42,336 nucleotides of DNA from a virus, in IMG/VR virus record IMGVR_UViG_3300035034_001727, positions 1 to 42,336 of that record; one strand, given 5' to 3'. A program made the position numbers and the translations under genes. Shown piece by piece: positions 34,743 to 42,336 of the stretch. The notes beneath the pieces were generated by a model. That model was not told the DNA's origin. It made no database searches and saw only the letters and a program-made list of their open reading frames with translations. Position 1 is the first letter of the stretch, and every line of letters begins with the position of its first letter.

Positions 34743-35096
34743 TTAAAATATTTGATCTTTAAATGCCATAAACAAAGTTAATAATATTTGAATTGCAATA
34801 ATTATCCCAGTTACTCGTTGATAATATCCTTTTTGCTTATATATTTCATCCTTTGCTTGTTTCATTTGAGTAGATGACCATACTTCAATAACACTTTTTT
34901 TCCAGATGTTTACTTCTTCGATTTCTTTCTCAAGGGCATTAAACGCTGAAATTTTATTATTAAGCTCTATGAATTTAGAATCAAGATCCTTTTTCATAGC
35001 ATCCTGGCCTTGGTTCAAGCGTTGAAGTTCTGCTAATACTAATCTGCCATATTCAGACCATCCATTTTTTGATATATTTTCATTTGAATTAGACAT
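34743..35096 (-). CDS. Small coiled-coil protein with C-terminal membrane anchor
   Basis: 117 residues from the ATG at 35096, which overlaps the stop of the preceding gene (TAATG); a start seven codons earlier is possible. Residues ~20-85 are heptad-like (VLAELQRLNQGQDAMKKDLD). The last 20 residues are hydrophobic (VTGIIIAIQILLTLFMAF) and likely cross the membrane. The layout is like XhlA-type lysis accessory proteins, a loose comparison only. Confidence 0.6.
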   Translation of the reverse strand: MSNSNENISKNGWSEYGRLVLAELQRLNQGQDAMKKDLDSKFIELNNKISAFNALEKEIEEVNIWKKSVIEVWSSTQMKQAKDEIYKQKGYYQRVTGIIIAIQILLTLFMAFKDQIF

Positions 35097-35566
35097 TAAT
35101 CGTTTTCTTTTTCGCAATCACATTCTCCTTCTTCACAATCACATGTCGAGCTACAAGATTCTTCCTCAATAGCTGCAGATTCTAATACAAAACTTGAAAA
35201 ATCTGTATTACAGAATCCTTCGTTCGTTTTACCTGGCTTTCCAGCGTCTCCAACGTTTACAACAGGAATTCCCATTTCATCATACGAATCAGGGTAATCA
35301 TAAGGGTTTTTACCTTTATTATCTTGTTTGTGAACTAGATCTCCTCCCATAGCTTTGTATGTTGGATCATATACTTGATTTCCAAAAGCATCGTGACGTT
35401 TTACTGTTCTTTGATACTCTTCTAATTTACGATCTTTATTTACGTAATTTCCTTTACCGTCTTTTAATGATTCTCCTGAGCTTGGTCCACCGAATGCTGG
35501 CTTTTTCAAATCCATATAATCATCAAAATTATAAACGTCTCTTTTATGTACATCAAAAATTTCCAT
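35096..35566 (-). CDS. Hypothetical protein with Cys/Glu-rich tail
   Basis: 156 residues. The body is polar with many Asp, Lys, Gly and Tyr and little hydrophobic core (VYDPTYKAMGGDLVHKQDNK), suggesting an extended protein. The end (CSSTCDCEEGECDCEKEND) has six Cys within about 16 residues among acids and could bind metal ions. It follows tail tube in the same unit, so a virion role is possible. Confidence 0.6.
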   Translation of the reverse strand: MEIFDVHKRDVYNFDDYMDLKKPAFGGPSSGESLKDGKGNYVNKDRKLEEYQRTVKRHDAFGNQVYDPTYKAMGGDLVHKQDNKGKNPYDYPDSYDEMGIPVVNVGDAGKPGKTNEGFCNTDFSSFVLESAAIEEESCSSTCDCEEGECDCEKEND

Positions 35567-35581
35567 TAATTTATAATTTTT

Positions 35582-36151
35582 TTATATTTCGATTTGACCA
35601 ACTCTAGTCTCTCTATATGTATCACAAACAAACTTAGCGTTTATTTTATAGATATCATTCGTGTTATAGTTTAAATCGATTGGGTTTAATGGCTCTTCTA
35701 AGAATGCAGGTGAAAATTTAAATTCTCTAAAAATATCTCCTGCTTTATTAAAGATGAATACTGCTATTTCTCCAACATAATCTTTCTTTAATCCTTGTCT
35801 ACCAGTAAGTGGATCGTATATTAAATCCGCCCATCCTCTTAGTGTGTTATAAACATACATATTATTATCTTCGTTAAGGTTAACTTCGAATTGAACATCC
35901 AAGTGAGTTAAAGTATCATTTGGTGTCGCATCTGCATAAGCACGCTTAGCGAATTTATAATTTTGTATTGTTTTTCCTGAAGTGAAGAACTCAGGTAGTC
36001 CTTTTATTGATAAAACTTGTTCTACTAACAAATCAACATTATCTGTGATTGCGGCAGGTGGCGTGATAATAACTTCAAACTGATTTTGAAAAATCGGTTC
36101 ATAATAATTTCTAGCAGCCTGCGCGTTATCCCAATGTGGTAATCCAGCCAT
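35582..36151 (-). CDS. 19: Tail tube protein, gp19-like
   Basis: 189 residues (T4 gp19: 163). The N-terminal YYEPIFQNQFEVIITPP, the central VEQVLSIKGLPEF and the C-terminal FIFNKAGDIFREFKFSPAFL follow the T4 tube pattern, including the typical 'NPIDLNYNTNDIYKINAKF' strand pair. It forms the inner tube through which DNA passes, surrounded by the sheath. It is 13 kb from the sheath gene, whereas in T4 genes 18 and 19 are neighbours. A late-type element lies 10-31 bases upstream. Confidence 0.9.
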   Translation of the reverse strand: MAGLPHWDNAQAARNYYEPIFQNQFEVIITPPAAITDNVDLLVEQVLSIKGLPEFFTSGKTIQNYKFAKRAYADATPNDTLTHLDVQFEVNLNEDNNMYVYNTLRGWADLIYDPLTGRQGLKKDYVGEIAVFIFNKAGDIFREFKFSPAFLEEPLNPIDLNYNTNDIYKINAKFVCDTYRETRVGQIEI

Positions 36152-36160
36152 TTTATATAG

Positions 36161-36182
36161 ATTATTTTAATTATTTATTTGA
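36161..36182 (-). promoter_or_regulatory. Late-type promoter element for tail tube
   Basis: Minus-strand AAATAAATAATTAAAAT, about 26 bases before the ATG, matching the tail sheath element in sequence and spacing. Confidence 0.6.
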
Positions 36183-36253
36183 TCTGACTATGAAGTTTCA
36201 ATAAATTAGATTTCTTTGTGGTTAAATACTAAACATAGATCGCCAAATACAAC

Positions 36254-36285
36254 AAAAGTGAGAAATGATTAACAAATCTCACTTT
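36254..36285 (-). terminator. Terminator after the 36303 gene
   Basis: AAAGTGAGA (36255-36263) and TCTCACTTT (36277-36285) pair perfectly with a 13-base loop. On the minus strand the stem is followed by TTTTGTTG. It insulates the unit from tail tube. Confidence 0.65.
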
Positions 36286-36302
36286 CGTAATGTTTTTAAA
36301 TA

Positions 36303-36593
36303 TTACTTTTTCTTCTTTTTCTTCTTTTTACCCTCTTTTTCTTCCTTGTTATCTCTAGTTCGTTCATAATTAGACCACATTGCATTATAAATATCACATG
36401 ACGCTCCTAGGAAATTGATAATACCAACGTATTTCTTTTTTTCAAGACCTTCCATGTTAGCAATTTTAGAACCAATTTTTTTGGCATCTTTAGTGCTTAA
36501 TTCTTCGTCTTTATCCTTACCAACTAATTTTTTTAGATCACCTTCTTTTTCAAAGAGTCTAAAGTCGTCGAAGCTTTCAAATGCTTTATCCAT
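36303..36593 (-). CDS. Small hypothetical protein with poly-lysine tail
   Basis: 96 residues. The N-terminus (MDKAFESFDDFRLFEKEGD) is another aromatic-rich peptide resembling a capsid-targeting sequence. The middle is helical (KKYVGIINFLGASCDIYNAM). The end is a run of eight lysines after GK, which would bind nucleic acid or other polyanions. Composition fits a DNA-associated head protein; function unknown. It lies directly downstream of the frameshifted gene and probably shares its late-type promoter. Confidence 0.6.
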   Translation of the reverse strand: MDKAFESFDDFRLFEKEGDLKKLVGKDKDEELSTKDAKKIGSKIANMEGLEKKKYVGIINFLGASCDIYNAMWSNYERTRDNKEEKEGKKKKKKKK

Positions 36594-36604
36594 CAGTAGT
36601 CTGA

Positions 36605-36834
36605 TTATTTTTCGTTAACAATATTCTTCTTATTGGTTTTAGATAAGTGCTCCTTAGTAAACTTGTTAAGTGAAGCTGTTCCTTTACCTTTAACCTGATC
36701 TTCCGCTAATTCTTGATCAATTTTCTTTTCACCAGCATCTTTGTTAGTGATATTAGCTTTTTTCGAGTACTTTCCTTCAGCATTTTTAAAGCTGACATAA
36801 AAGAATTGTAATTCATTACAGGATTTTTCTTCAT
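36605..36834 (-). pseudogene. Small gene with an apparent frameshift near its start
   Basis: A 79-codon open frame ending at 36605 reads CNELQFFYVSFKNAEGKYSK, then KANITNKDAGEKKIDQELAE, and looks like real protein, but it holds no start codon. The ATG at 36834 has the right distance (27 bases) from a late-type promoter yet begins MKKN in another frame, which stops after 42 codons. One extra A in the five-A run at the fourth codon would join them as MKKKSCNELQ. This may be an indel in the sequence, a real mutation or a programmed slip. No other gene occupies the 36594-36909 stretch. Confidence 0.55.
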
Positions 36835-36843
36835 GATATCCAG

Positions 36844-36864
36844 ATTATTTTTTATTATTTATCT
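36844..36864 (-). promoter_or_regulatory. Late-type promoter element for the 36834 gene
   Basis: Minus-strand AGATAAATAATAAAAAATAA, the best match to the consensus. It abuts, back to back, the plus-strand promoter at 36865. Confidence 0.6.
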
Positions 36865-36892
36865 ATAACTATGGTTACTTTTTTAGTAAAAT
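36865..36892 (+). promoter_or_regulatory. Early/middle-type promoter for the 36910 gene
   Basis: ATAACT at 36865-36870 and TAAAAT at 36887-36892, 16 bases apart. It contains the ATG at 36871, so that ATG is unlikely to be the start codon. Confidence 0.5.
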
Positions 36893-36909
36893 ACCTAAAA
36901 GATCAAATT

Positions 36910-37431
36910 ATGAAATTATACGATGTACCGAGGAACTCTTATGTTAGAGTGTCAGATATTCAAAACGAGGACAAAGATAAATCTCAATCCAAGGGAGAAT
37001 CATCTGAGGTTCGCATACCATCTTCTGCTCCATCAATAAATGCTGGTCAATTAATATTATTTGACCATATAGACGGAATGTATTCATTATGTTACGAAGT
37101 AGATGAAGTTACTTTAGAACGTGGTAACTCATGTCATATAGCAGCATGGACTGAAGTTGAATTAGTAGATCCAGACGAATGTAAGCCATTTGAAGAAATT
37201 AGAGATAAAATCGGAAGATCAGGATTCGGTAAGGATGGAACTGGTGAATATCGTCAAGCTAAGCTCAGTGAAATGAATGACGATTGGGTAAAAGCATCAA
37301 TTAATTTTACCCCAGACGATCACCCACATAAAAAGTATTATATTCAAGAACTTAAATACCGTGAAGATAATAATATTACAATTGAAGATCTAGAAGATGA
37401 TAATGCTGCAATTGAAAATCCTAAATCATAA
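36910..37431 (+). CDS. Conserved hypothetical phage protein
   Basis: 173 residues from ATG 36910 (MKLYDVPRNSYVRV). An in-frame ATG at 36871 is rejected because it lies within the promoter spacer. QLILFDHIDGMYSLCYEVDE near 48-67 and HIAAWTEVELVD near 76-87 recall a short domain (KLYDVPRN...HIDGMYS...AAWTEVE) found in T4-type marine phages, function unknown. The C-terminal half is acidic and disordered-looking. Confidence 0.68.
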   Translation: MKLYDVPRNSYVRVSDIQNEDKDKSQSKGESSEVRIPSSAPSINAGQLILFDHIDGMYSLCYEVDEVTLERGNSCHIAAWTEVELVDPDECKPFEEIRDKIGRSGFGKDGTGEYRQAKLSEMNDDWVKASINFTPDDHPHKKYYIQELKYREDNNITIEDLEDDNAAIENPKS

Positions 37432-37456
37432 ACCTTTACTACCTTTGTGGTATAAT
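37430..37456 (+). promoter_or_regulatory. Early/middle-type promoter for the DinG-like gene
   Basis: AAACCT at 37430-37435 and TATAAT at 37451-37456, 15 bases apart, 19 bases before the ATG. Confidence 0.5.
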
Positions 37457-37475
37457 AAGTAAAATAATCGAGTAC

Positions 37476-39065
37476 ATGAAAGACATCAGATTAGACCATT
37501 ATCCACGGCCACAACAAAATGAGATTCTAGATTTCGCAAAGGAATCAGTTGATAAAGATAAAAAATTCATGATGATCGATGCTCCTACTGGAGTTGGTAA
37601 ATCATATGCGGCAGTAATGATCGCTGATTGGTATTCTAAAGAAGTCAACGTAGACGCTAAATTCGATATTATTACAAATACTAAGATACTACAAGATCAA
37701 TATACTAGAGATTTTGATTTTATGGCATCATTAAAAGGAAGTAATAGCTATTGGTGTAGAACTAATATGATGCAATGTGGAGAATCTAAGACTTTAAATA
37801 AAGTTAAAGGTAAGAAGTGTGGAACTTGTCCTCATACAATTGCGTCTTCTCAATTCCAAAGAGAACGAATCGGATTAACTAATTATCATTTACTCACTGC
37901 ATATGCTATGTATGCTCCTGACAAATTAGCAGATCGTGGAGCGAATGTATTGATTATTGATGAGGCTCACTCATTCGAAGAAGCATTCTGTGATTTTGTA
38001 TCTTCTATGTTTTCTGAGAGAAGTCTTGAGAAATTAGGAATATGGGAACCGTGGATGGCAGGAGACCTAGATGGAATAACTAATCCTACTCAATTATCTG
38101 CGTATATATCAAAGGTAATTATTCCACGACTAGTTAGTCACATGACTAATTTAATTGAGGATGCAAAGGAAACTAGAGCTAAGAAAAAGAGAGCTGAACT
38201 TGTTAGTAAAGCAGATCACTGTGATAAGTCAATGTGCAAATACAATAGATTTATCAATGACAAAGATAATTATACGAAAAATTGGGTATTTGAAAAAGAC
38301 TTAGACCAGAATGGAAAGACTAGAATATTAGTTGAACCTATTTGGGGAAATGCTTATATGAAAGAAATGTTCTTTAATAAATATGATCATGTTATTATGA
38401 TGTCTGGAACTATATTAGATCCTTCAATGATGGCATTTTTAATGGGACTGGATGATGATGAATATTCATATTTAGAATTACCATGTCCGTTTAAACCTGA
38501 AAATAGACCAATCATATATGTGAAATTTGGAAAAATGTCATATTATGATAAGAAAGAAACATTCAAGACTGCTATTCCAGTTATGAAGAAGATTCTAGAG
38601 AAGAATAAAGATCATAAGGGAATAATTCACACTGGTAACTATCAATTCAGTGATTGGATTAGAAGAAACATTAAAGATGATAGATTACTAATACACGATT
38701 CATCAACTAGAGAGAAATCACTAGATCATCATATTAAATCTGAATTTGAGACAGTTTTAGTTTCTCCGTCAATGATGAACGGAATAGATTTAAAGGATGA
38801 TTTATCTAGATTTCAAATTATACTAAAGGTACCATTTCCAAATCTTCAAAGTAGTAAAACTAAGAGAAGACTAGAGACTAAACCTGATTGGTATAATTGG
38901 AAGACCTTAATAGAAATCATGCAAGCATATGGAAGATCTGTTAGAAGTGAAGACGATTGGGCTGAGACTTATGTATTAGACGCATGTTTTGATCAGGTAC
39001 TTCAAAAAAGAGTTCCTCAATATTTTAGAGACGCTCTTAAAGTAAAGCATTTAAATAAAAAGTAA
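37476..39065 (+). CDS. DinG/XPD-like superfamily 2 DNA helicase with iron-sulfur cluster
   Basis: 529 residues. Walker A DAPTGVGKSYA (Lys42), four cysteines Cys94, Cys101, Cys115 and Cys118 between motifs I and II (the 4Fe-4S site of XPD/DinG helicases), LLTAYAMY and motif II VLIIDEAHSFEE near 160-171, MMSGTILDP near 311, and motif VI QAYGRSVRSEDDW near 488-500. It would unwind DNA 5'-3', for example at recombination intermediates, R-loops or stalled forks. Shorter than E. coli DinG (716). It is followed by two bases and a small conserved gene. Confidence 0.88.
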   Translation: MKDIRLDHYPRPQQNEILDFAKESVDKDKKFMMIDAPTGVGKSYAAVMIADWYSKEVNVDAKFDIITNTKILQDQYTRDFDFMASLKGSNSYWCRTNMMQCGESKTLNKVKGKKCGTCPHTIASSQFQRERIGLTNYHLLTAYAMYAPDKLADRGANVLIIDEAHSFEEAFCDFVSSMFSERSLEKLGIWEPWMAGDLDGITNPTQLSAYISKVIIPRLVSHMTNLIEDAKETRAKKKRAELVSKADHCDKSMCKYNRFINDKDNYTKNWVFEKDLDQNGKTRILVEPIWGNAYMKEMFFNKYDHVIMMSGTILDPSMMAFLMGLDDDEYSYLELPCPFKPENRPIIYVKFGKMSYYDKKETFKTAIPVMKKILEKNKDHKGIIHTGNYQFSDWIRRNIKDDRLLIHDSSTREKSLDHHIKSEFETVLVSPSMMNGIDLKDDLSRFQIILKVPFPNLQSSKTKRRLETKPDWYNWKTLIEIMQAYGRSVRSEDDWAETYVLDACFDQVLQKRVPQYFRDALKVKHLNKK

Positions 39066-39066
39066 C

Positions 39067-39474
39067 ATGGAACAAGAATTAAGAGAACGAATAGCTGCAT
39101 ATAACGCAGAAACGGAAGATTTGCGAAATGATGTAGAAGCATATTGTGCTGATATGTCAGTTGATTTAGAAACCAGATGGAAGCTATTTGTAGATTCTAA
39201 GCTGGGTAAAATTGATGACTATGTTTTAGATGTTGAAAAATTTGGATTTGACTACGAAGATGTATTCTTTGAAGTTAGAAAATACCAACACATAGACCTA
39301 GTCGATATGGTAAGTCAAATGGAAAATTGGATTGAGAAGTACGGAACCGTGACAGAGGAGAATCTTCCAAAACATGAAAAGGGAAAATTTGGAAAGTTTT
39401 CTCATGATGGAATTGCTGAGTTCAAAGAGTTCCTTATGGATGAGTTTACTAAGGGAGGTGTAATGGACTGGTAA
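39067..39474 (+). CDS. Hypothetical protein after the DinG-like helicase
   Basis: 135 residues, helical and acidic (MEQELRERIAAYNAETEDLR, then MENWIEKYGTVTEENL), ending FTKGGVMDW. It probably shares the transcript of the helicase. No recognised domain. The gp39 promoter overlaps its last codons. Confidence 0.62.
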   Translation: MEQELRERIAAYNAETEDLRNDVEAYCADMSVDLETRWKLFVDSKLGKIDDYVLDVEKFGFDYEDVFFEVRKYQHIDLVDMVSQMENWIEKYGTVTEENLPKHEKGKFGKFSHDGIAEFKEFLMDEFTKGGVMDW

Positions 39475-39500
39475 AACTTTTATTAAAAATAGTGTATAAT
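39473..39500 (+). promoter_or_regulatory. Early/middle-type promoter for gp39
   Basis: AAAACT at 39473-39478 and TATAAT at 39495-39500, 16 bases apart. The -10 box ends only 5 bases before the ATG, which would make the mRNA nearly leaderless if this is the promoter used. Confidence 0.55.
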
Positions 39501-39505
39501 TAAAT

Positions 39506-41374
39506 ATGGCTAAATCTAAAATAGAACAAAAGTATCAGAAGCTTACAGATCGTGAGCATGTTCTTCATCGTCCGTATATGTATGTTGGATCTACTGAACC
39601 ACATACTGGATATCATCATCTCTTTGACGGAGACGAAATTGAGTATGAATCAATAACATACAATCCAGCATTTCTTAAAATATTCGACGAGATATTATCT
39701 AACTCAGTCGATGAGCATAGGAAAACAAAAAGCTTAAACGAGATCAGAGTCACGTTTAATCTTGATTCTGGAGAAATCACAGTATGGGATAATGGTGGAA
39801 TACCCGTTAAGAAACATGCAGTTCATAAAGAATGGATTCCTGAAATGATATTTTCAAATCTAAAAGCAGGAAGTAGTTTTGATGATAGTAAAAATAGAGA
39901 TACTGCAGGAACAAATGGAGTTGGTGCAACTTTAACTAATATATTTAGTAATAGATTTTTGCTTAAAACATGTGATGGTACTAATAAGTACGAGCAAACG
40001 TTTACTAATAATATGAGTAAACGATCTAAGCCGAAAGTTAGTAAAGCTTCTCGTGGATTTACTGAAATATCATATATTACAGATCTTGATAGATTCCAAA
40101 TGAAAGTAATTGATTGGAATAGCTATAAGCTTCTATACAAGAGATGTTTAGATGCAGCCGCATGTAATCCTAGACTTAAAATTAAGATTACAACAATCAA
40201 AGATAAGAAAACTACAAAGAGTGATATAAAATTCAGAAAATTTGAAGACTATATTAAATTATACGTTGGAGAAAATGAATATTTCTATGAAGATTCAAAA
40301 GATTGGAGAATTGGATTCGCAAGATCATCTGATGGTTTTACAAATGTCAGTTTTGTAAACTCAGTTCACACTAAAGAGGGCGGAACTCACGTAGATTACA
40401 TTACAAATCAGTTAATTTCACATTTACGTGAAATGATCAAAAAGAAACATAAAGTTGACGTAAAACCGAATGATATTCGTAACCATCTTTATATATTCAT
40501 TGACTGTATGGTTGTAAATCCAGCATTTAGTTCCCAAACTAAAGAAAAACTAATTACAGAACAAAGAAAATTCAAAACTGAGCACGAAGTTACTGAGAAA
40601 ATTGCAAAACAGATATTCAAATCTGAAATAATTCAATCTGTACTTGATTGGGTTGAGAAGAAACAACTCGCAGAAGAAAGAGCTGAGCTTAGAAAGCTAA
40701 ACAAGTCACTTGCAAAAGGTAGAGTTGAGAAATTAATAGATGCTCAGAAAAAGGGTGATAGGTCTAAGTGTATTCTTGGAATATATGAGGGAATGTCAGC
40801 ATTATCTGCTGTTCGTAAATTTAGAAACACTCAAGAGATGGGAGCTTTCCCATTGAAAGGTAAATTCATGAATGTTCATGAACTTCCTAACGCGAAGGTT
40901 ATTAAAAACGAAGAGGTAAAAGGATTAATGGGATCCATTGGACTTAAATTAGGAGAAGACCCTAAAGATTTAAGATATGGTAAAGTATATATCTACACAG
41001 ATGCAGATCCAGATGGAAACTCTATTGCTGCTCAACTCATGAATTTCTTTGCAAAATATTGGCCAGAATTATTTGATATGGGTATCATCCATAAAGTAAT
41101 GACTCCTTTAGTTGTAGCAAAGAAAGGAAAGCAAATGCAAACGTTCTATACAAACGAGGAATTCGAACATTGGATGAATAACGGAACTATTAATGTTTCA
41201 ACTTGGAATATTGAGTACAAAAAGGGACTTGCTGCATTGGAAGATGATGAATATGAAGAAATTATCAAGAATCCAAAAACAGTTCAGATTAAATTCGACA
41301 AGAATTCAAAGGATTCATTAGAAGCATGGTTTGGAAAAGATTCACAACCTAGAAAAAACAGACTATTATTATGA
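39506..41374 (+). CDS. 39: DNA topoisomerase II large subunit (gp39/GyrB-like)
   Basis: 622 residues. GHKL ATPase motifs: FDEILSNSVDEH near 52-63, VWDNGGIPV near 92-100 and TAGTNGVGATLTN near 133-145. TOPRIM motifs: EGMSA with Glu428 (usual EGDSA, so Met replaces Asp) and DADPDG at 499-504. ATP hydrolysis drives strand passage with the gp52 subunit; this relaxes DNA at the fork. T4 encodes the TOPRIM part separately as gp60; here both are one protein. Four bases overlap the next gene. Confidence 0.92.
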   Translation: MAKSKIEQKYQKLTDREHVLHRPYMYVGSTEPHTGYHHLFDGDEIEYESITYNPAFLKIFDEILSNSVDEHRKTKSLNEIRVTFNLDSGEITVWDNGGIPVKKHAVHKEWIPEMIFSNLKAGSSFDDSKNRDTAGTNGVGATLTNIFSNRFLLKTCDGTNKYEQTFTNNMSKRSKPKVSKASRGFTEISYITDLDRFQMKVIDWNSYKLLYKRCLDAAACNPRLKIKITTIKDKKTTKSDIKFRKFEDYIKLYVGENEYFYEDSKDWRIGFARSSDGFTNVSFVNSVHTKEGGTHVDYITNQLISHLREMIKKKHKVDVKPNDIRNHLYIFIDCMVVNPAFSSQTKEKLITEQRKFKTEHEVTEKIAKQIFKSEIIQSVLDWVEKKQLAEERAELRKLNKSLAKGRVEKLIDAQKKGDRSKCILGIYEGMSALSAVRKFRNTQEMGAFPLKGKFMNVHELPNAKVIKNEEVKGLMGSIGLKLGEDPKDLRYGKVYIYTDADPDGNSIAAQLMNFFAKYWPELFDMGIIHKVMTPLVVAKKGKQMQTFYTNEEFEHWMNNGTINVSTWNIEYKKGLAALEDDEYEEIIKNPKTVQIKFDKNSKDSLEAWFGKDSQPRKNRLLL

Positions 41375-41670
41375 TATATCAAAATGCATTAATTAACGGA
41401 ATGTATGTATCGCTTACATACATTGGAGAATATAAAGGAATTCAATTATATGAATCTGATTATTATAAAGATCCTAATCGTAGTAGTGGAATTAGGAGAG
41501 GAAAAATTAGTAATCCAATATCTGAATTAATCTCACGTACGCAAAATATAGGTGACGTATCTGAATCTACCATGTATTTAGTGTCTTCTATCGGCACTGA
41601 TATTTCTACATTTGAACGTCGTGTAGAATATGGCTTAGAAAAACTTGAAAAAATCAAAAGCATTAAATGA
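41371..41670 (+). CDS. Small hypothetical protein
   Basis: 99 residues (MIYQNALINGMYVSLTYIGE), beta-strands followed by a helical C-terminus (YGLEKLEKIKSIK). Overlaps both neighbours by four bases (ATGA type), so it is translationally coupled to gp39. No recognised domain. Confidence 0.6.
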   Translation: MIYQNALINGMYVSLTYIGEYKGIQLYESDYYKDPNRSSGIRRGKISNPISELISRTQNIGDVSESTMYLVSSIGTDISTFERRVEYGLEKLEKIKSIK

Positions 41671-41918
41671 AAGTAAAAATAGGAAATAAAATACATGATG
41701 CAGAAAACGAGCCTATCGTCATCATATTAAACCAATCAGATAAGGATAATATTTCAAATATGCATCCTGATAAATTTAAGTACATTTGTTTTCCAAATGG
41801 AATGGATGCAGATGAAATCCGAAAATTTATAGACGAACCCATATCTACTAAAAGTAGCGGAGATTTTAGAGATGATAGTAATATGGAAAGTCAACAAGAC
41901 TATTTTTGTAAAAAATGA
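41667..41918 (+). CDS. Small hypothetical protein
   Basis: 83 residues. MKVKIGNKIHDAENEPIVII, then KYICFPNGMDADEIRKFIDE, then a polar tail. The pattern IVIILN...HPDKFKYICFPNG resembles small phage proteins of unknown role. Start and stop overlap neighbouring genes. Confidence 0.6.
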   Translation: MKVKIGNKIHDAENEPIVIILNQSDKDNISNMHPDKFKYICFPNGMDADEIRKFIDEPISTKSSGDFRDDSNMESQQDYFCKK

Positions 41919-42310
41919 AGATAATAATCGCAGGAGGAAGAGAGTTTAATGATCTCACATTAATGACGAAGAAGATGGATTTCTTTTTATCAAAGGCAAT
42001 GGATATGAATATTGAAATTGTAAGTGGTAAAGCAAGAGGTGCTGATTCATTAGGAGAAGAATATGCGAAACTTAGAAAATATCAAATTGCTGAATTTCCA
42101 GCAGACTGGGACAAGTATAAAAAGGGAGCAGGCTATAAACGTAATACTGAAATGGCCGATTATGCTGACGCATTAATTGCGTTCTGGGATGGAAAATCAA
42201 GAGGAACAATGCACATGATAAATATTGCAAAAAAGAAAGGTTTACAAGTGAAGGTGGTAGAATATACTCCAGTAGCTTCGGAAAGCCGAGACCATATAAA
42301 GGGAGCATGA
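41915..42310 (+). CDS. SLOG-family nucleotide-binding protein (DUF2493/YspA-like)
   Basis: 131 residues. MKIIIAGGREFND at the start, VSGKARGADSLGEEYA near 38-53, FPADWDKYKKGAGYKRN near 62-78 and ALIAFWDGKSRGTMHMI near 87-103 are the conserved parts of this Rossmann-like family. Family members bind nucleotide-derived ligands; related domains occur in anti-phage and stress systems. In phages they are common, role not settled. Its stop overlaps the next ATG. Confidence 0.85.
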   Translation: MKIIIAGGREFNDLTLMTKKMDFFLSKAMDMNIEIVSGKARGADSLGEEYAKLRKYQIAEFPADWDKYKKGAGYKRNTEMADYADALIAFWDGKSRGTMHMINIAKKKGLQVKVVEYTPVASESRDHIKGA

Positions 42311-42336
42311 ATCACGACGCAAAAACAAAGGGACTA
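42307..42336 (+). CDS. Start of a further gene, cut by the window edge
   Basis: ATG at 42307 overlaps the preceding stop (ATGA) as elsewhere in this operon and reads MNHDAKTKGL up to the end of the window. It could be the topoisomerase medium subunit gp52 by position, but ten residues do not identify it. Confidence 0.5.
   Translation, partial: MNHDAKTKGL

Noticed and set aside
36871-36909. Upstream ATG for the 36910 gene
   Set aside because: It falls between the two promoter boxes, and the extra residues do not look conserved, while MKLYDVPRN is a typical start.

Overview
The window looks like part of the genome of a large, AT-rich, T4-related tailed phage (a myovirus). The evidence is a block of T4-type genes: tail sheath (gp18), tail tube (gp19), single-strand DNA-binding protein (gp32), RNase H, the N-terminal part of DNA polymerase gp43, UvsX, helicase gp41, recombination nuclease gp46/gp47, and topoisomerase II large subunit gp39. 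The host is probably a member of the Bacteroidota. This is an inference from three things: a small Hc1-type histone H1-like protein of the kind common in that phylum, start codons preceded by A/T-rich leaders (often TTAATATG) rather than Shine-Dalgarno sequences, and a phage-borne S1-like RNA-binding protein. No tRNA, CRISPR array or insertion sequence was seen.

Layout. 1-1348: a nucleotide-sugar (UDP-glucose type) dehydrogenase gene broken by a split intein, with a Vsr-like homing endonuclease gene lying between the intein halves. 1348-3496: an unknown protein, a DnaQ/PolB-like exonuclease and a RecB/Cas4-like nuclease. 3495-10664: GroEL, a 1399-residue unknown protein (probably virion) and an S1-like protein. 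10674-14756: a hairpin element, dUTPase and a class II ribonucleotide reductase with an HNH intein. 14800-16559: small genes, a putative zinc metalloprotease and the Hc1-like protein, three of them with N-termini resembling the T4 capsid-targeting peptide. 16624-19510: gp32, a small protein, RNase H and GroES. 19515-19673: a candidate structured RNA ending in a bidirectional terminator. 19697-22651 (minus): tail sheath. 22801-34328 (plus): replication, recombination and nucleotide genes. 34312-36834 (minus): PAS protein, small proteins, tail tube and a frameshifted gene. 36865-42336 (plus): DinG/XPD-like helicase, topoisomerase subunit, SLOG-family protein and the start of another gene.

Regulation visible in the sequence. 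A recurring element AAAACT-N15-17-TATAAT (with small variations) precedes groEL, the S1-like gene, the Hc1-like gene, gp32, uvsX, the 36910 gene, the DinG-like gene and gp39; it looks like an early/middle promoter class. A second element, (G)ATAAATAATAAAA, precedes tail sheath, tail tube, the 36834 gene, the 15010 gene and the 1399-residue protein gene, and resembles the T4 late promoter TATAAATA. Genes run in tight operons with many overlapping stop/start codons. Five hairpin terminators close the units.

How the genes work together. dUTPase, NrdJ, a thymidylate synthase/dCMP-hydroxymethylase family enzyme and dCMP deaminase remodel the nucleotide pool. UvsX, gp41, gp32, gp46/47, RNase H and topoisomerase carry out recombination-dependent replication. 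GroEL plus GroES form a phage chaperonin set. Most unusual points: the split intein in the sugar dehydrogenase, a second intein placed, like the first, directly before a catalytic cysteine, a polymerase that stops just where motif B should begin, the candidate ncRNA, a stand-alone PAS protein, a possible capsid-packaged protease, and a thymidylate-synthase-fold enzyme with Asp at the position that selects dCMP.
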